NCBI GenBank assembly: GCA_018780435.1
Contig: JADMJS010000741.1
Coordinates: 1-33,896 of the forward strand
Origin: Myxococcales bacterium
GTDB lineage: Bacteria; Myxococcota_A; UBA9042; GCA-2863065
DNA length: 33,896 nt
Direction of reading: 5' to 3'
Shown: positions 13,852 to 23,026 of the stretch, in pieces
Numbering within the stretch: position 1 is the first letter of the stretch
Layout: each line of letters starts with the position of its first letter
Program-made: the position numbers and the translations under genes
Notes under the pieces: model-generated
Databases searched by the model: none
Told to the model about the DNA's origin: nothing
What the model saw: only the letters and a program-made list of their open reading frames with translations

Positions 13852-15690
13852 ATGGAGTTGAGTAGCGACATAGTGGGGCCCACTGGCCGCCCGGGCAATA
13901 CGTTGCACCCGATCGCCAACCCAGGGCGGACGTCGGACTCCCCTACCCTGCTCCTCGTCGACGACGATGCTGACATTCACGTTCTCGTCAGCGTCATGCT
14001 CCAATCCCTCGGCGGGACCATCCACTACGCGGCGACGGCGGCTGCGGGGCTGGAAATGGCGGAGCGCCTCCAGCCGGACCTCATTCTCCTGGACGTCGAC
14101 CTGGTCGAGTCCACGGGCGTCGAACTCCTGAAGACGATGAGGGAAACGCCGACGCTCGCGGACATCCCTGTGGTGTTCGTCACGGGGAATGACAGCAACG
14201 AGGTGCTCACGGCGTGCTTCGACGCGGGTGCTGCGGACTACGTTCGCAAGCCCTTTCGGTCTGCTGAGCTGCGCGCCCGTGTTCGATCGGTGCTGGAGAA
14301 CCGACGACTGGTCGTCCAACTCCAACGTGTGGCCTCCCACGACTCGCTTACCGGCCTTCCCAACCGATCCCAGCTCATCGACCGGTTGCAGCAGGCCATG
14401 GCGCGTTCGACCCGGAACCCGAACTACCACTTTGCGCTCCTCTTCATCGACTTCGACCGCTTCAAGGTCGTCAACGACAGCCTCGGCCACGAAGTCGGTG
14501 ACATGCTGCTGCGCGAGATCGCGGTGCGGTTGCGTCGGACACTCAGGGCGAGCGACACCGTCATTCGAGACTGCGACTTCTCGCTCGCGGCACGCCTCGG
14601 TGGCGACGAGTTCGTCGTGCTGCTCGACGAGGTCCGAAACGAGCGAGACGCCTATGACGTGGCGGATCGACTGCTGAGTGTCTTGAAGGAGCCCTATCGC
14701 CTGGGCGCGGTCGAGATCGTGTCGACGGCGAGTATTGGGATCGTGACCAGCCATCCGTCCTACACGAACCCCGAGGAGATGATTCGCGACGCTGACACGG
14801 CGATGTATGAGGCCAAAGCAGCCGGGAAGGGGCGGCACATGCTCTTCCAGTCTGCGATGCGAACGGTGGCGGAGGACCGGCTGGTGCTCGAGAACGACCT
14901 CCGGCACGCTATCAGTCGCGGCGAACTCTACCTCGTCTATCAGCCGATCGTGTCGCTCGCCGACGGCTCCTTGGAGAGCGCCGAAGCGCTCGTTCGCTGG
15001 AATCACCCGACCCGAGGGCTGACATCCCCCGACCAGTTCATTCCGCTTGCGGAAGAGACCGGTCTCATCGTCGCCATCGGCCATTGGGTCCTCGAAGAGG
15101 CGCTACGGACCTTCGCCGGGTGGCTCGAAGCGGGCCGCGGCCCGCGCTCCATCAGCGTGAACTTGTCGCGACGTCAGCTCTCGCATCCAAACCTCGTGAA
15201 CGACGTCGACGAGCTTCTGCGTCGCTACGAGATCTCGCCCGATCGCCTACACCTCGAGCTGACCGAGAATCAGATCATGTTCGACCCGACCACGTCGCTG
15301 CACGCCCTCGCGCGCCTTCGCGACCTCGGCGTCCAGCTCGACATGGACGACTTCGGAACGGGTCACTCGTCTCTCGCGTGCCTCCTGCAGTTCCCCATCC
15401 ACATCCTGAAGATCGACCGGTCCTTCGTCGCCAGCATGTGTTCGGGCCGTGACGCGATGGCGCTCGTGGAGGCGGTGACGCGGCTCGCCCAGAACCTCCA
15501 GATTCGAGTCATCGCCGAAGGCATCGAGACCATCGAGCAGCTCGACATCCTGAAGGACCTCGGCTGCACCTTCGGGCAAGGGTACCTGCTCAGTCGGCCG
15601 GTCGACGCCTCCCGTGTGCTCGACTACCGACTCCCCGACGAGTGTGGGACGGTTCTCAAGTGCCGGGAGCCAGAATCGCCGGCGTATTGA
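13852..15690 (+). CDS. Response regulator with GGDEF and EAL domains (c-di-GMP turnover)
   Basis: 612 residues, cytoplasmic. The receiver (30-150) has phospho-acceptor Asp81 in LILLDVD and the conserved Lys in RKPF. GGDEF (160-335) carries an intact GGDEF at 250-254; EAL (350-595) has EALVRW at 378, LTEN, DDFGTGHSSL, LKIDRSF and AEGIE, so both a diguanylate cyclase and a phosphodiesterase site look intact. The net activity cannot be read from sequence. The RASD that would normally form an allosteric RxxD I-site is separated from GGDEF by an extra stretch (IRDCDFSLA), while a second RDCD sits two residues too far for the usual spacing. The start ATG at 13852 follows GGAAGG at longish spacing. 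Divergent from the hybrid kinase, its likely signalling partner. The stop is 12 bases before the convergent helicase-nuclease gene. Confidence 0.93.
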   Translation: MELSSDIVGPTGRPGNTLHPIANPGRTSDSPTLLLVDDDADIHVLVSVMLQSLGGTIHYAATAAAGLEMAERLQPDLILLDVDLVESTGVELLKTMRETPTLADIPVVFVTGNDSNEVLTACFDAGAADYVRKPFRSAELRARVRSVLENRRLVVQLQRVASHDSLTGLPNRSQLIDRLQQAMARSTRNPNYHFALLFIDFDRFKVVNDSLGHEVGDMLLREIAVRLRRTLRASDTVIRDCDFSLAARLGGDEFVVLLDEVRNERDAYDVADRLLSVLKEPYRLGAVEIVSTASIGIVTSHPSYTNPEEMIRDADTAMYEAKAAGKGRHMLFQSAMRTVAEDRLVLENDLRHAISRGELYLVYQPIVSLADGSLESAEALVRWNHPTRGLTSPDQFIPLAEETGLIVAIGHWVLEEALRTFAGWLEAGRGPRSISVNLSRRQLSHPNLVNDVDELLRRYEISPDRLHLELTENQIMFDPTTSLHALARLRDLGVQLDMDDFGTGHSSLACLLQFPIHILKIDRSFVASMCSGRDAMALVEAVTRLAQNLQIRVIAEGIETIEQLDILKDLGCTFGQGYLLSRPVDASRVLDYRLPDECGTVLKCREPESPAY

Positions 15691-15702
15691 TCCGTGACGA
15701 CG

Positions 15703-18700
15703 TCAGACCGGGTCTGAAACGCTGACCCGTTCGCCCTCTCGACGTACTTTCCCTTGCGATTCGAGCAGATCGAGCACGTCCTCGCAGCGCTCGAGCAAGC
15801 GTCGGCCGCGTGTCCCGTAGCCCAGGTCTTGAAGTGCCAGCCGCACGAGCTGGGGCTCGGCCAGGGAGAGGTGCGCCGACAAACGACGGGTGAGCGCGGC
15901 CGCGAGCTCTTCGGCCGGGAGGTGTTCGGGGTCTCTGGGTTCGTCACCAGGGGCGGTTCGGCGGGCGCGATCCCAGGCCGCTGGATCCTGGTTTTGTCGC
16001 CACACGATCCAGGCTGTGGGGTCGCTCTCGTCGTCGCCGACGGGCGGGCGACGTCGTATCAAGGCGCCGGTGGCCACGAGGCGCTCGTAGGGGGTGGCGA
16101 TGGCCTGGCGAACGCGCTCGGTGAGGCGCTCGACGCCCCATGCGGCCGCGACTCGGCGGAAGAGCAGCTCCTCGTGGATGGGTGACTCGACGCGGGCGAC
16201 GTATTGCAGTTGCGACGTGATGGTGACGGTCATCGCAGGGTCGAGGAGCGCGTCGCGGCTCGCACCGGCGGGTGATTCGACGTCCGCAGCGACGTAGGCT
16301 GAGAGCGGCATCAGGCCGCCGCCCTGCGGGCTCGCCGGTGCGAGGTCCAGGGCGGGCGCCACGTTTGGGGCCGGTGTCTCCGCTGGCGGTGCTTCGGGTT
16401 TGGGCTGCCCCTCTCGGGCCGCGCTCAAGGCGGCGAGGAGGCGCTCGCGTTCGCGGCGCCGGCTTTGGCGCCAGTCGGTCGACCAGATTCGGTGCAGTCG
16501 CCACCCGAGGTTCTCAAGCACCTCCTGACGCAGCCGGTCGCGGTCGCGGGCCGTCTTGGCGGAGCGGTACGCCGGGCCGTCGAGCTCGAGCCCGAGGAGG
16601 TAGCGGCCCGGTCGGTCCGGATCGACCACGCCGATGTCGACGCGATAACCGCCGCAGCCGACCTCCGAGACCGCGTCGTAACCCGCGCGCCGAAGTTCGG
16701 CGAGGACGTCGCGCTCGAGGGGCCCGGACGTGCCGGCGGTGCTTCGGTCGGAGCCGGCCGCGAGGCTGCGTGGGCCCTCCTCCGCGTAGCGCAGGAAGTC
16801 CTTCAGATGGCGCACGCCGATGGCGGCGGTGCGGGTCAGATCGATCTGATCGGATCGCAGCAGCGACACGATCTCGAGTCGCCGACGCGCACGCGTGATG
16901 GCGACGTTCAAGCGCCGCTCGCCGCCCTTCTTATTCAGCGGTCCGAAGTTCATCAGGACGCGGCCCTTCTCGTCCGGGCCGTAGCCGATGGAGAAGTAAA
17001 TGACGTCGCGCTCGTCGCCCTGCACGTTCTCGAGGTTCTTCACGAATACAGGCTCGACGGCGGCGCTGATGTGGGCGTCGAGAGCCGGATCGGCGCGGCG
17101 CGCCGCGTCGAGGAGGTCTTCGATGAGCGCCTGTTGATGTACTGAGAATGTCACAACACCGTAGCTGAGCCGCTCCGGGTTGGACTTCAGCGCGGCAGTG
17201 AGCGATTGCACGAGCGCCTCGGCCTCCGAGCGGGTCGTGCCGGTGCGGCCGCGATCGTAGAAGCCAGTCCGGATGGCACGGTGGACGACGCCCGAGGTAG
17301 GCGCCGTGAAGGACGCCCCCGTGACGCCGACCTCGTTTCGCCGCTCGGCACCAGGGAAGGTGTGGAGCCGGTTCTGATAGTAGTGGTGGTTCGAAAACGC
17401 GATCAGGCTCTCGTCGCGGCTGCGGTAGTGCCAGTCGAGGGTGCGCTCGGGGAGCCCGCTCGCGATGACCTCGTCGAGGATGGACTCGAGCTCGGTGACG
17501 AGCGGCTCGGCGCTCGCGTCCACGAGGTCTGTCGCCGCGTCGTCGCCGTCGCCGATCGCGGTGTCGAAGAAGCTCGTGGGCGGTAGCTGTTTCGAGTCGC
17601 CGACGACGATGACCTGCTTGCCGCGCGCGAGGACGCCGATGGCGTCGTGGGTGCAGATCTGCGAGGCCTCGTCGAAGATCACGAGGTCGAAGAGCGTGCG
17701 CCCCGGTGGGAGATACTGCGCAACCGAGAGCGGGCTCATGAGCAGGCAGGGCTTGAGGCGCGGCAAGACGTTCGGAAGCTGCGAAATGAGCCGACGTAGC
17801 GGCGCCTGACGCGTCTTCTTCTTGGCTTCGCGGAGAAGGAGGCCGAGCTCGCTCGTAGGCGCGTCGGACGCGAGCGCCATGTCAGGGAGGCGCTTCTCGA
17901 GGCGCGCTCGAATCTCGGTTCGGGCCAGCCCGAGGTGGGCCCGGTCGCGCTGGCGGAAGTCCTGGACGCGGCGGTGATGCCGAAGGCCGTCAAATCCGGC
18001 GAGGCGAGGGTCGAGGTCCAACGTGGCACCGAGCCACGCCTCGAATACGGAGCGCTGAAGTCCGGAGAGCACGCCGCCTTTCGTGTCGCTCGGGAGGGAA
18101 CCGTCGTGGAACGCCGCGGTGAGGGGGCCGAGCCCAAGCGAGACGGCGCCCGAGACGGCATCGCGGTAAGCGACTTGATCGCGCAGATCCTCCAGGTTCT
18201 CGAGAATCGACGCCGCGACCCGGAGGACACCGCTCGGGTGCTGGTCGGACAACTCCGGCGGCAGGTTACGAAGCTCAAGGGCCGTCTTCAGGGCGAGCTC
18301 GGCGGCAGCGAAGGCGTCGAGCGCTCGCGCGAGACTAGGCGCCTTTCCGGTTGGCAAGGCGCTCGAACCATCGAGGGTCCAGGGTCGGAAGTGGTCGGAG
18401 GTGACGCCGTGCGCCACCGCGAGGCGTGCGAGCGCGTCCTTGAGCGGCCCGAGGAGCCCGACCTCGCCGTGGAGGCCCGCACCGCTCCGGGTCGCACGCT
18501 CCAGCCACTCGCGCGGGACCCGATGGTCGAGGGCCAGTCGCTCGGCGAGCTCGTTCAGGGCCGTCGTCTCCGCGCCCGTGGTGGACGCCAGCTCAAGGTC
18601 GGTGGCGACTTGGGCGTCGAGTGGGAGCGGGCCGCTCGTGAGCAACGCCCTCACCCGTCGGCGCGCGAAGAAGAGCCAGAGCCAGGCGAAGGTCGAGCCG

Positions 18701-21700
18701 GCGAAGCGTCGGAATCGTGCTTTTAGGCGGTCGAGGGCCGTGGACGGCAGGTAGATGGCGTCCGAGTACCGCGCGGCGAGGGTCGTGCGGCGCTCCTCGT
18801 TCGCCGTGTGGCGGCGTTCGAACTCGCCGAGGACGGGGGCGGCGCTCCGGAACGCGCCGTCATCGAGGACGAACGCGGGTGGCCTGTGGCTGAGCCCTTC
18901 GAGGACGAAGGCGAGATCGCGAGCGACGGCGGTCGTGACGGGGCGCGCGTCGAGCCCGAGCAGGCCTTGCGTCTCCAGAACGGCGCCCTCGACGGCCGCG
19001 GCGAGGACGGGGAGCTCGAGCGCGTGGCGTCGGGCGAGGACCGGCAAGTTCGACGACCACGTCGTCACGCCCACGCCGGCGAGCGGGTGAGCGGCGGGTG
19101 CGCCGCCCTTCGGGGTGATCGGCGCGGCGGCGTCTTCGAGGCGAATGGCGGCGGCCTCCATCGCCGAGAGTTCGGCGTCTGGAAGTGACGACCACGCGGC
19201 TGGAGCGCGCGGCGTCGTCGCGACCACCGCGGCTGCATTCTCGAGCTCGGTCAGCCGGCTGGCCACCTCCCACACGCTGAGGCCAATCGGGCGACGATCG
19301 TGGAGGGCCTCGACGTAGTCGTTGAGACCGGCGCGGTTCTCGGCGAGCACGGCGGAGGCGCCCGCCCAGTCCGGCGCCTTCACCCGGGCGGAGGAGAGTG
19401 ACGCAACGAGCGACTCAATCACCACGGATTTCCGGGACTTGCTCGAGTGCAGTTCGAGGCAGAAGTCCCCCAACCCGACCTTCTCGAGGCGGCTCTGGAC
19501 GACCGTGAGGGCGGCGAGCTTCTCGGCCGCGAAGAGGACCGTCTTGCCTGCACCGATCGCGGCGGCGATGAGGTTGGCGATGGTCTGTGACTTGCCGGTG
19601 CCGGGAGGCCCCTGCACAGCGAAGCTGGCGCCGGACGCGAGCGCGCTGGCGACGATGGCTGCCTGGCTGGAGTCGGCGTCGAGCACGAGCGGCAGGTCGG
19701 CGGGGCCGAGGACGCGATCGAGGGACTCCGGGCTGACCTGATCACTGGGCGGCGGCAGTCGCGCGGCACCGACGAGGCTTGCGACCAGAGGGCTCTGGAG
19801 CAGCGCCTCCTTGTGCGCGTGAAGATCGCGCCACATCACGAACTTCGCGAAGCGGAAGAGGCCGAGGTGTACGTCACCGCTGACGCTCCAGCGCGTGAAG
19901 GGTGCAATGGCCTTCCGTACGGCAGTGAAGATGGCGTCGAGATCGAGCCCGCTCGCGTCGCCGGGGAGCGCGGTCACTGCAGAGAGGTCGAGCCCAAATT
20001 GAAGTCGAAGCAGCTCAAGCAAGGTCTCGTTGAAGGCGGGCTCTTCGTCCGAGCGGACGAGCTGGAAGCGGCTACGGGCGGACTGACGTTCGAGGCGCAC
20101 GGGCCAGAGCACGATGGGGGCCCGGCGGGGCGTGTCGGTAACATCCGCTTCGAACCAGTTCAGAGTACCGACGGCCAAGTAGAGCGTCGATGACCCGCCG
20201 TCTTCGAGATCCGTGCGGGCGGTGCGGAAGACCTCGAGGAGTCGGCGATCGAGCTCGGCTTCGGGGAGCGGGCACGTGAGGCGGCCGGCGGCGAGGTCGG
20301 CACGCGCGCGGCGTTCGCGGGCGGCCTCGCGGCTGACCCCAGCGGGGGCGACGTCCGCACCGTCATAACTTCGAAGCTCGAAGCCCGAGCCGGCCGCGAG
20401 CAGATCTTCGAGGGCGGCCGCGAGAGTGGCGTTCGGCGACGGCTCGTGGATGAGCTCCGGTGCCACGATTGGGATGACCTGACGGCTGTCCGGGTTGAGG
20501 TTCAGCAGTCGATTGCGGAGTGACAGGTCGAGCAGCTGCCGCATCCAGCGTTCGATGCGCGGGTGGGCTCGCTCCGGTGCGCCGGCGCCCTCCTGGCGGG
20601 CCCGAGCGGCGAGCGCGGCGTCGGCGGCGAGGCCGGAGGAGGTCGCGGCGTCGCGTTCGAGAACGAGCGGCCCGGGCGCGATGACGCGGACGGGTTGTGC
20701 GTTGGGATCCGAATCGAGCGCGGGCAGCGGCAACACCTGTGCGCGGCGGGCCGCGACGATGTCGACGGCGCCGAGGAACACGTCGGCCGGCGCCCGCGCG
20801 TCGGTGCTCGCGAGTCGCGATCGGACGTGGGCCTCGGCGTCGCGGAGCGGATGAGCGGGCCGGGCGACCATGAGAGTAGATTCGAAGAGGAAGAGGTCGC
20901 CGAGCTGAACGGCGCTGTGGAGCGCGCCAGCGTCGTCGTGCCACGGGTCGAGGCCGGGCACGCCCGCTGGGCCGCGGCCGATGGTCTCGGCACCCGGGGG
21001 CGTCAGCCATAGCCCGGGGAGCGCGTGGCCGGCGTAGAGCACGATGACGGGCGCGAGCCCACTTTGTTCGAGGCACGCGGCGACGAGCACGCTGAGATCG
21101 AGGCACGTTCCAAGGCCGGTGCTGAGCACCTGCCCGGCCAAGCGGATCTTCTGGCCTACGGACTGAAAACTCGCGGGTGGGTTCGAATAGACGATGCCTG
21201 CGGCCTGAATCGCGGCGTAGACAGCGTCGGCCTGGGCCAGCACGCGACGACGGTCACCGGACTGGTAGCCGTCGATGGCGGGGCTGCCCGTGTTCACCTG
21301 GAGTCGCATCGAGGCGTCGAGGAGGAGGCGCTGAACGGCGTCGTCCGAGGGCTGGACGAACGCGGCGAGCAGGTAGGGGATCGGTTCGAGGCCGGGCCAC
21401 TCGTTCGGCGCGAGGAGGTCGATGGGCGCTTCGCCGTCGGTGACGACCACGGCGCCGCTCGTGAGCGCCCACACGAGTCGCCCGCGGACGCGCTCTTTCT
21501 GCGCGAGCAGGCGTTCGACCGCCACGGAGGGCTGCACATCGTCGAGCGTCCAGGTCTCGCCGGGATCGAGGCGGTCGCGCGTGAAGACACGAGGACTGCC
21601 GCCGAACGGCTCTAGCGAGACTCGCAGGCGCAGGTCCGAGATCGGGGCGACGCCGTCGTGTCGCACACGTACTTGGCGGATGAGCGCAATAGACGCCTCG

Positions 21701-21747
21701 TGGAGCGCCAGATTGAACGAAGGAAACGCATCGATCTCGACCTGCAT
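15703..21747 (-). CDS. Giant transglutaminase-like / DUF4011 / SF1 helicase / Vsr-like nuclease / DUF3320 protein
   Basis: 2014 residues from ATG 21747 (MQVEID), the usual N-terminus of the family; the frame runs to 21855 into the neighbouring gene. Domains: N-terminal beta domain (1-120); transglutaminase/papain-like core (about 195-295) with Cys215, His241 and Glu289 (GTCLDLS, GHALPGLW, FES); DUF4011 (about 390-560; WMRQLLDLSLRNRLLNL); SF1 helicase with GPPGTGKS at 713-720, DEAS at 1359-1362, DSKQLPPTSFF and NVAITRARRR near 1610; a Vsr-like PD-(D/E)xK nuclease (about 1680-1770) with Asp1704 and ELDG from 1721; a winged-helix-like DUF3320 region (about 1850-1900; ESPIHEELLFRR). All key residues are intact. 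DUF4011-helicase-Vsr proteins include the single-gene anti-phage system Hhe, so a DNA-targeting defence role is likely but inferred. It stands alone in the minus strand. Confidence 0.92.
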   Translation of the reverse strand: MQVEIDAFPSFNLALHEASIALIRQVRVRHDGVAPISDLRLRVSLEPFGGSPRVFTRDRLDPGETWTLDDVQPSVAVERLLAQKERVRGRLVWALTSGAVVVTDGEAPIDLLAPNEWPGLEPIPYLLAAFVQPSDDAVQRLLLDASMRLQVNTGSPAIDGYQSGDRRRVLAQADAVYAAIQAAGIVYSNPPASFQSVGQKIRLAGQVLSTGLGTCLDLSVLVAACLEQSGLAPVIVLYAGHALPGLWLTPPGAETIGRGPAGVPGLDPWHDDAGALHSAVQLGDLFLFESTLMVARPAHPLRDAEAHVRSRLASTDARAPADVFLGAVDIVAARRAQVLPLPALDSDPNAQPVRVIAPGPLVLERDAATSSGLAADAALAARARQEGAGAPERAHPRIERWMRQLLDLSLRNRLLNLNPDSRQVIPIVAPELIHEPSPNATLAAALEDLLAAGSGFELRSYDGADVAPAGVSREAARERRARADLAAGRLTCPLPEAELDRRLLEVFRTARTDLEDGGSSTLYLAVGTLNWFEADVTDTPRRAPIVLWPVRLERQSARSRFQLVRSDEEPAFNETLLELLRLQFGLDLSAVTALPGDASGLDLDAIFTAVRKAIAPFTRWSVSGDVHLGLFRFAKFVMWRDLHAHKEALLQSPLVASLVGAARLPPPSDQVSPESLDRVLGPADLPLVLDADSSQAAIVASALASGASFAVQGPPGTGKSQTIANLIAAAIGAGKTVLFAAEKLAALTVVQSRLEKVGLGDFCLELHSSKSRKSVVIESLVASLSSARVKAPDWAGASAVLAENRAGLNDYVEALHDRRPIGLSVWEVASRLTELENAAAVVATTPRAPAAWSSLPDAELSAMEAAAIRLEDAAAPITPKGGAPAAHPLAGVGVTTWSSNLPVLARRHALELPVLAAAVEGAVLETQGLLGLDARPVTTAVARDLAFVLEGLSHRPPAFVLDDGAFRSAAPVLGEFERRHTANEERRTTLAARYSDAIYLPSTALDRLKARFRRFAGSTFAWLWLFFARRRVRALLTSGPLPLDAQVATDLELASTTGAETTALNELAERLALDHRVPREWLERATRSGAGLHGEVGLLGPLKDALARLAVAHGVTSDHFRPWTLDGSSALPTGKAPSLARALDAFAAAELALKTALELRNLPPELSDQHPSGVLRVAASILENLEDLRDQVAYRDAVSGAVSLGLGPLTAAFHDGSLPSDTKGGVLSGLQRSVFEAWLGATLDLDPRLAGFDGLRHHRRVQDFRQRDRAHLGLARTEIRARLEKRLPDMALASDAPTSELGLLLREAKKKTRQAPLRRLISQLPNVLPRLKPCLLMSPLSVAQYLPPGRTLFDLVIFDEASQICTHDAIGVLARGKQVIVVGDSKQLPPTSFFDTAIGDGDDAATDLVDASAEPLVTELESILDEVIASGLPERTLDWHYRSRDESLIAFSNHHYYQNRLHTFPGAERRNEVGVTGASFTAPTSGVVHRAIRTGFYDRGRTGTTRSEAEALVQSLTAALKSNPERLSYGVVTFSVHQQALIEDLLDAARRADPALDAHISAAVEPVFVKNLENVQGDERDVIYFSIGYGPDEKGRVLMNFGPLNKKGGERRLNVAITRARRRLEIVSLLRSDQIDLTRTAAIGVRHLKDFLRYAEEGPRSLAAGSDRSTAGTSGPLERDVLAELRRAGYDAVSEVGCGGYRVDIGVVDPDRPGRYLLGLELDGPAYRSAKTARDRDRLRQEVLENLGWRLHRIWSTDWRQSRRRERERLLAALSAAREGQPKPEAPPAETPAPNVAPALDLAPASPQGGGLMPLSAYVAADVESPAGASRDALLDPAMTVTITSQLQYVARVESPIHEELLFRRVAAAWGVERLTERVRQAIATPYERLVATGALIRRRPPVGDDESDPTAWIVWRQNQDPAAWDRARRTAPGDEPRDPEHLPAEELAAALTRRLSAHLSLAEPQLVRLALQDLGYGTRGRRLLERCEDVLDLLESQGKVRREGERVSVSDPV

Positions 21748-21838
21748 GACGGCGGTTGTAGCACTCCCAGCCGCCCATGGCCCGACGAGCGCGAAATGCC
21801 GAGTTGACACCCCGACCGGGCCACGGCAGTAGTTCCGG

Positions 21839-23026
21839 GTGAGCCTCGATCTCATTCAGACCCTCGCCTTCGCCGGCCTTGTCCTGTACCTGGGCAGTGG
21901 CATGCGCGCGCTCATCCCGGTACTCGGGCGGTGGAACCTGCCAGCGCCGGTGCTCGGAGGGCTCCTCGTCGCAGGGTTCATCGCGCTCGCGCCGAAGCTC
22001 GGCGTAACGGCGCCCTCCTTCGACACGGGGCTGCAGAAGCCGCTGATGGTGGCCTTCTTCACGGCCATCGGCTTTGGCGCGAGCCTCCGGACGCTCAAGA
22101 TCGGCGGTCCGCTCGTAGCGCGCTTCCTCGCGATCGCCTTTGCGTTCGCGATCTTGCAGAACGTCATCGGGATCCTAGTCTCGCTCGTCTTCGGCCTCCA
22201 CCCGCTCTTCGGTGTGCTGTGTGGGGCCGTGACCCTCACCGGCGGGCCCGCGACCGGGCTCGCGTTCGCGCCGCAGTTCGAGGCCGCCGGGGTTCAAGGG
22301 GCCGCCATCATCGCGGTTGCCGCGGCCATGGCGGGCATCGTCTCGGGTGGCGTCCTCGGTGGGCCGCTCGGGACCTGGCTGATGAACCGCCACCAGCTCG
22401 ATCCAAAGCAAGCCGCGCGCGCTTCGGCGCTCGATGAAGGCACACCCCTGCCCGTCGACGACGACTTCGGACCGGCGCTTCTGAAGCACGTCGTCGCGAT
22501 CCTGGCCTGCCTCTGGCTCGGTGGCTACATCAGCAAGGCCTTCACCCAGATCGGGTGGACGCTCCCCGAATACATCGGCGCCATGCTCGTGGCGGCCGTT
22601 CTACGCAACCTCGACGACGCCACGAAGTTTCTTCGCCTCTCGCACCGCCTCATCGAAGAGCTGGGCGAGGTCGCCCTGTCGCTGTTCCTGGCGATGGCGA
22701 TCATGACGCTTCCGCTGGCCAAGCTCGCTGGGCTCGTGGGGCCGCTCGTGGCCATCTTGGTCGTCCAAGTCCTCGCCGTCCTTTGGTTTTCGGGGACCTG
22801 GGTCTTCCGGTGGATGGGCAAGGACTACGACTCTGCGGTGATGAGCTCCGGCTTCCTCGGCTTCATGCTCGGCACCACGGCGAACGCCATGGCCAACATG
22901 CGCTCCCTCACCGAGCGTTACGGCCGGTCGCCCCGCGCCTTCCTCATCGTGCCGCTGGTCGGGGCCTTCTTCATCGACTTCCTGAACGCGGCGCTCACGA
23001 CCTTCGCTCTAAACGTCCTGCAGTGA
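21839..23026 (+). CDS. gltS: GltS-family sodium/glutamate symporter-like membrane protein
   Basis: 395 residues, inner membrane. About ten to twelve hydrophobic segments run through it, beginning LIQTLAFAGLVLYLGSGM. The family signature is visible as FGASLRTLKIGG, TLTGGPATGLAFAPQF and, in the second half, MGKDYDSAVMSSGFLGFMLGTTANAMANM, with the inverted-repeat glycine-rich re-entrant loops typical of GltS. These proteins import glutamate with sodium. The substrate here is inferred. The start is GTG at 21839, with little ribosome-binding site; a perfect TTGACA at 21804-21809 would place transcription start close to the GTG, so a very short leader is possible. The stop overlaps the next lipoprotein gene by four bases (GTGA), which points to coupling. 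A distance of 91 bases separates it from the divergent helicase-nuclease gene. Confidence 0.85.
   Translation: MSLDLIQTLAFAGLVLYLGSGMRALIPVLGRWNLPAPVLGGLLVAGFIALAPKLGVTAPSFDTGLQKPLMVAFFTAIGFGASLRTLKIGGPLVARFLAIAFAFAILQNVIGILVSLVFGLHPLFGVLCGAVTLTGGPATGLAFAPQFEAAGVQGAAIIAVAAAMAGIVSGGVLGGPLGTWLMNRHQLDPKQAARASALDEGTPLPVDDDFGPALLKHVVAILACLWLGGYISKAFTQIGWTLPEYIGAMLVAAVLRNLDDATKFLRLSHRLIEELGEVALSLFLAMAIMTLPLAKLAGLVGPLVAILVVQVLAVLWFSGTWVFRWMGKDYDSAVMSSGFLGFMLGTTANAMANMRSLTERYGRSPRAFLIVPLVGAFFIDFLNAALTTFALNVLQ

Noticed and set aside
13726..15084. 452-residue open frame on the minus strand inside the REC-GGDEF-EAL gene
   Set aside because: It overlaps a gene with complete and recognisable motifs; long antisense open frames are expected in DNA of this GC content. 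The frame shows no domain.
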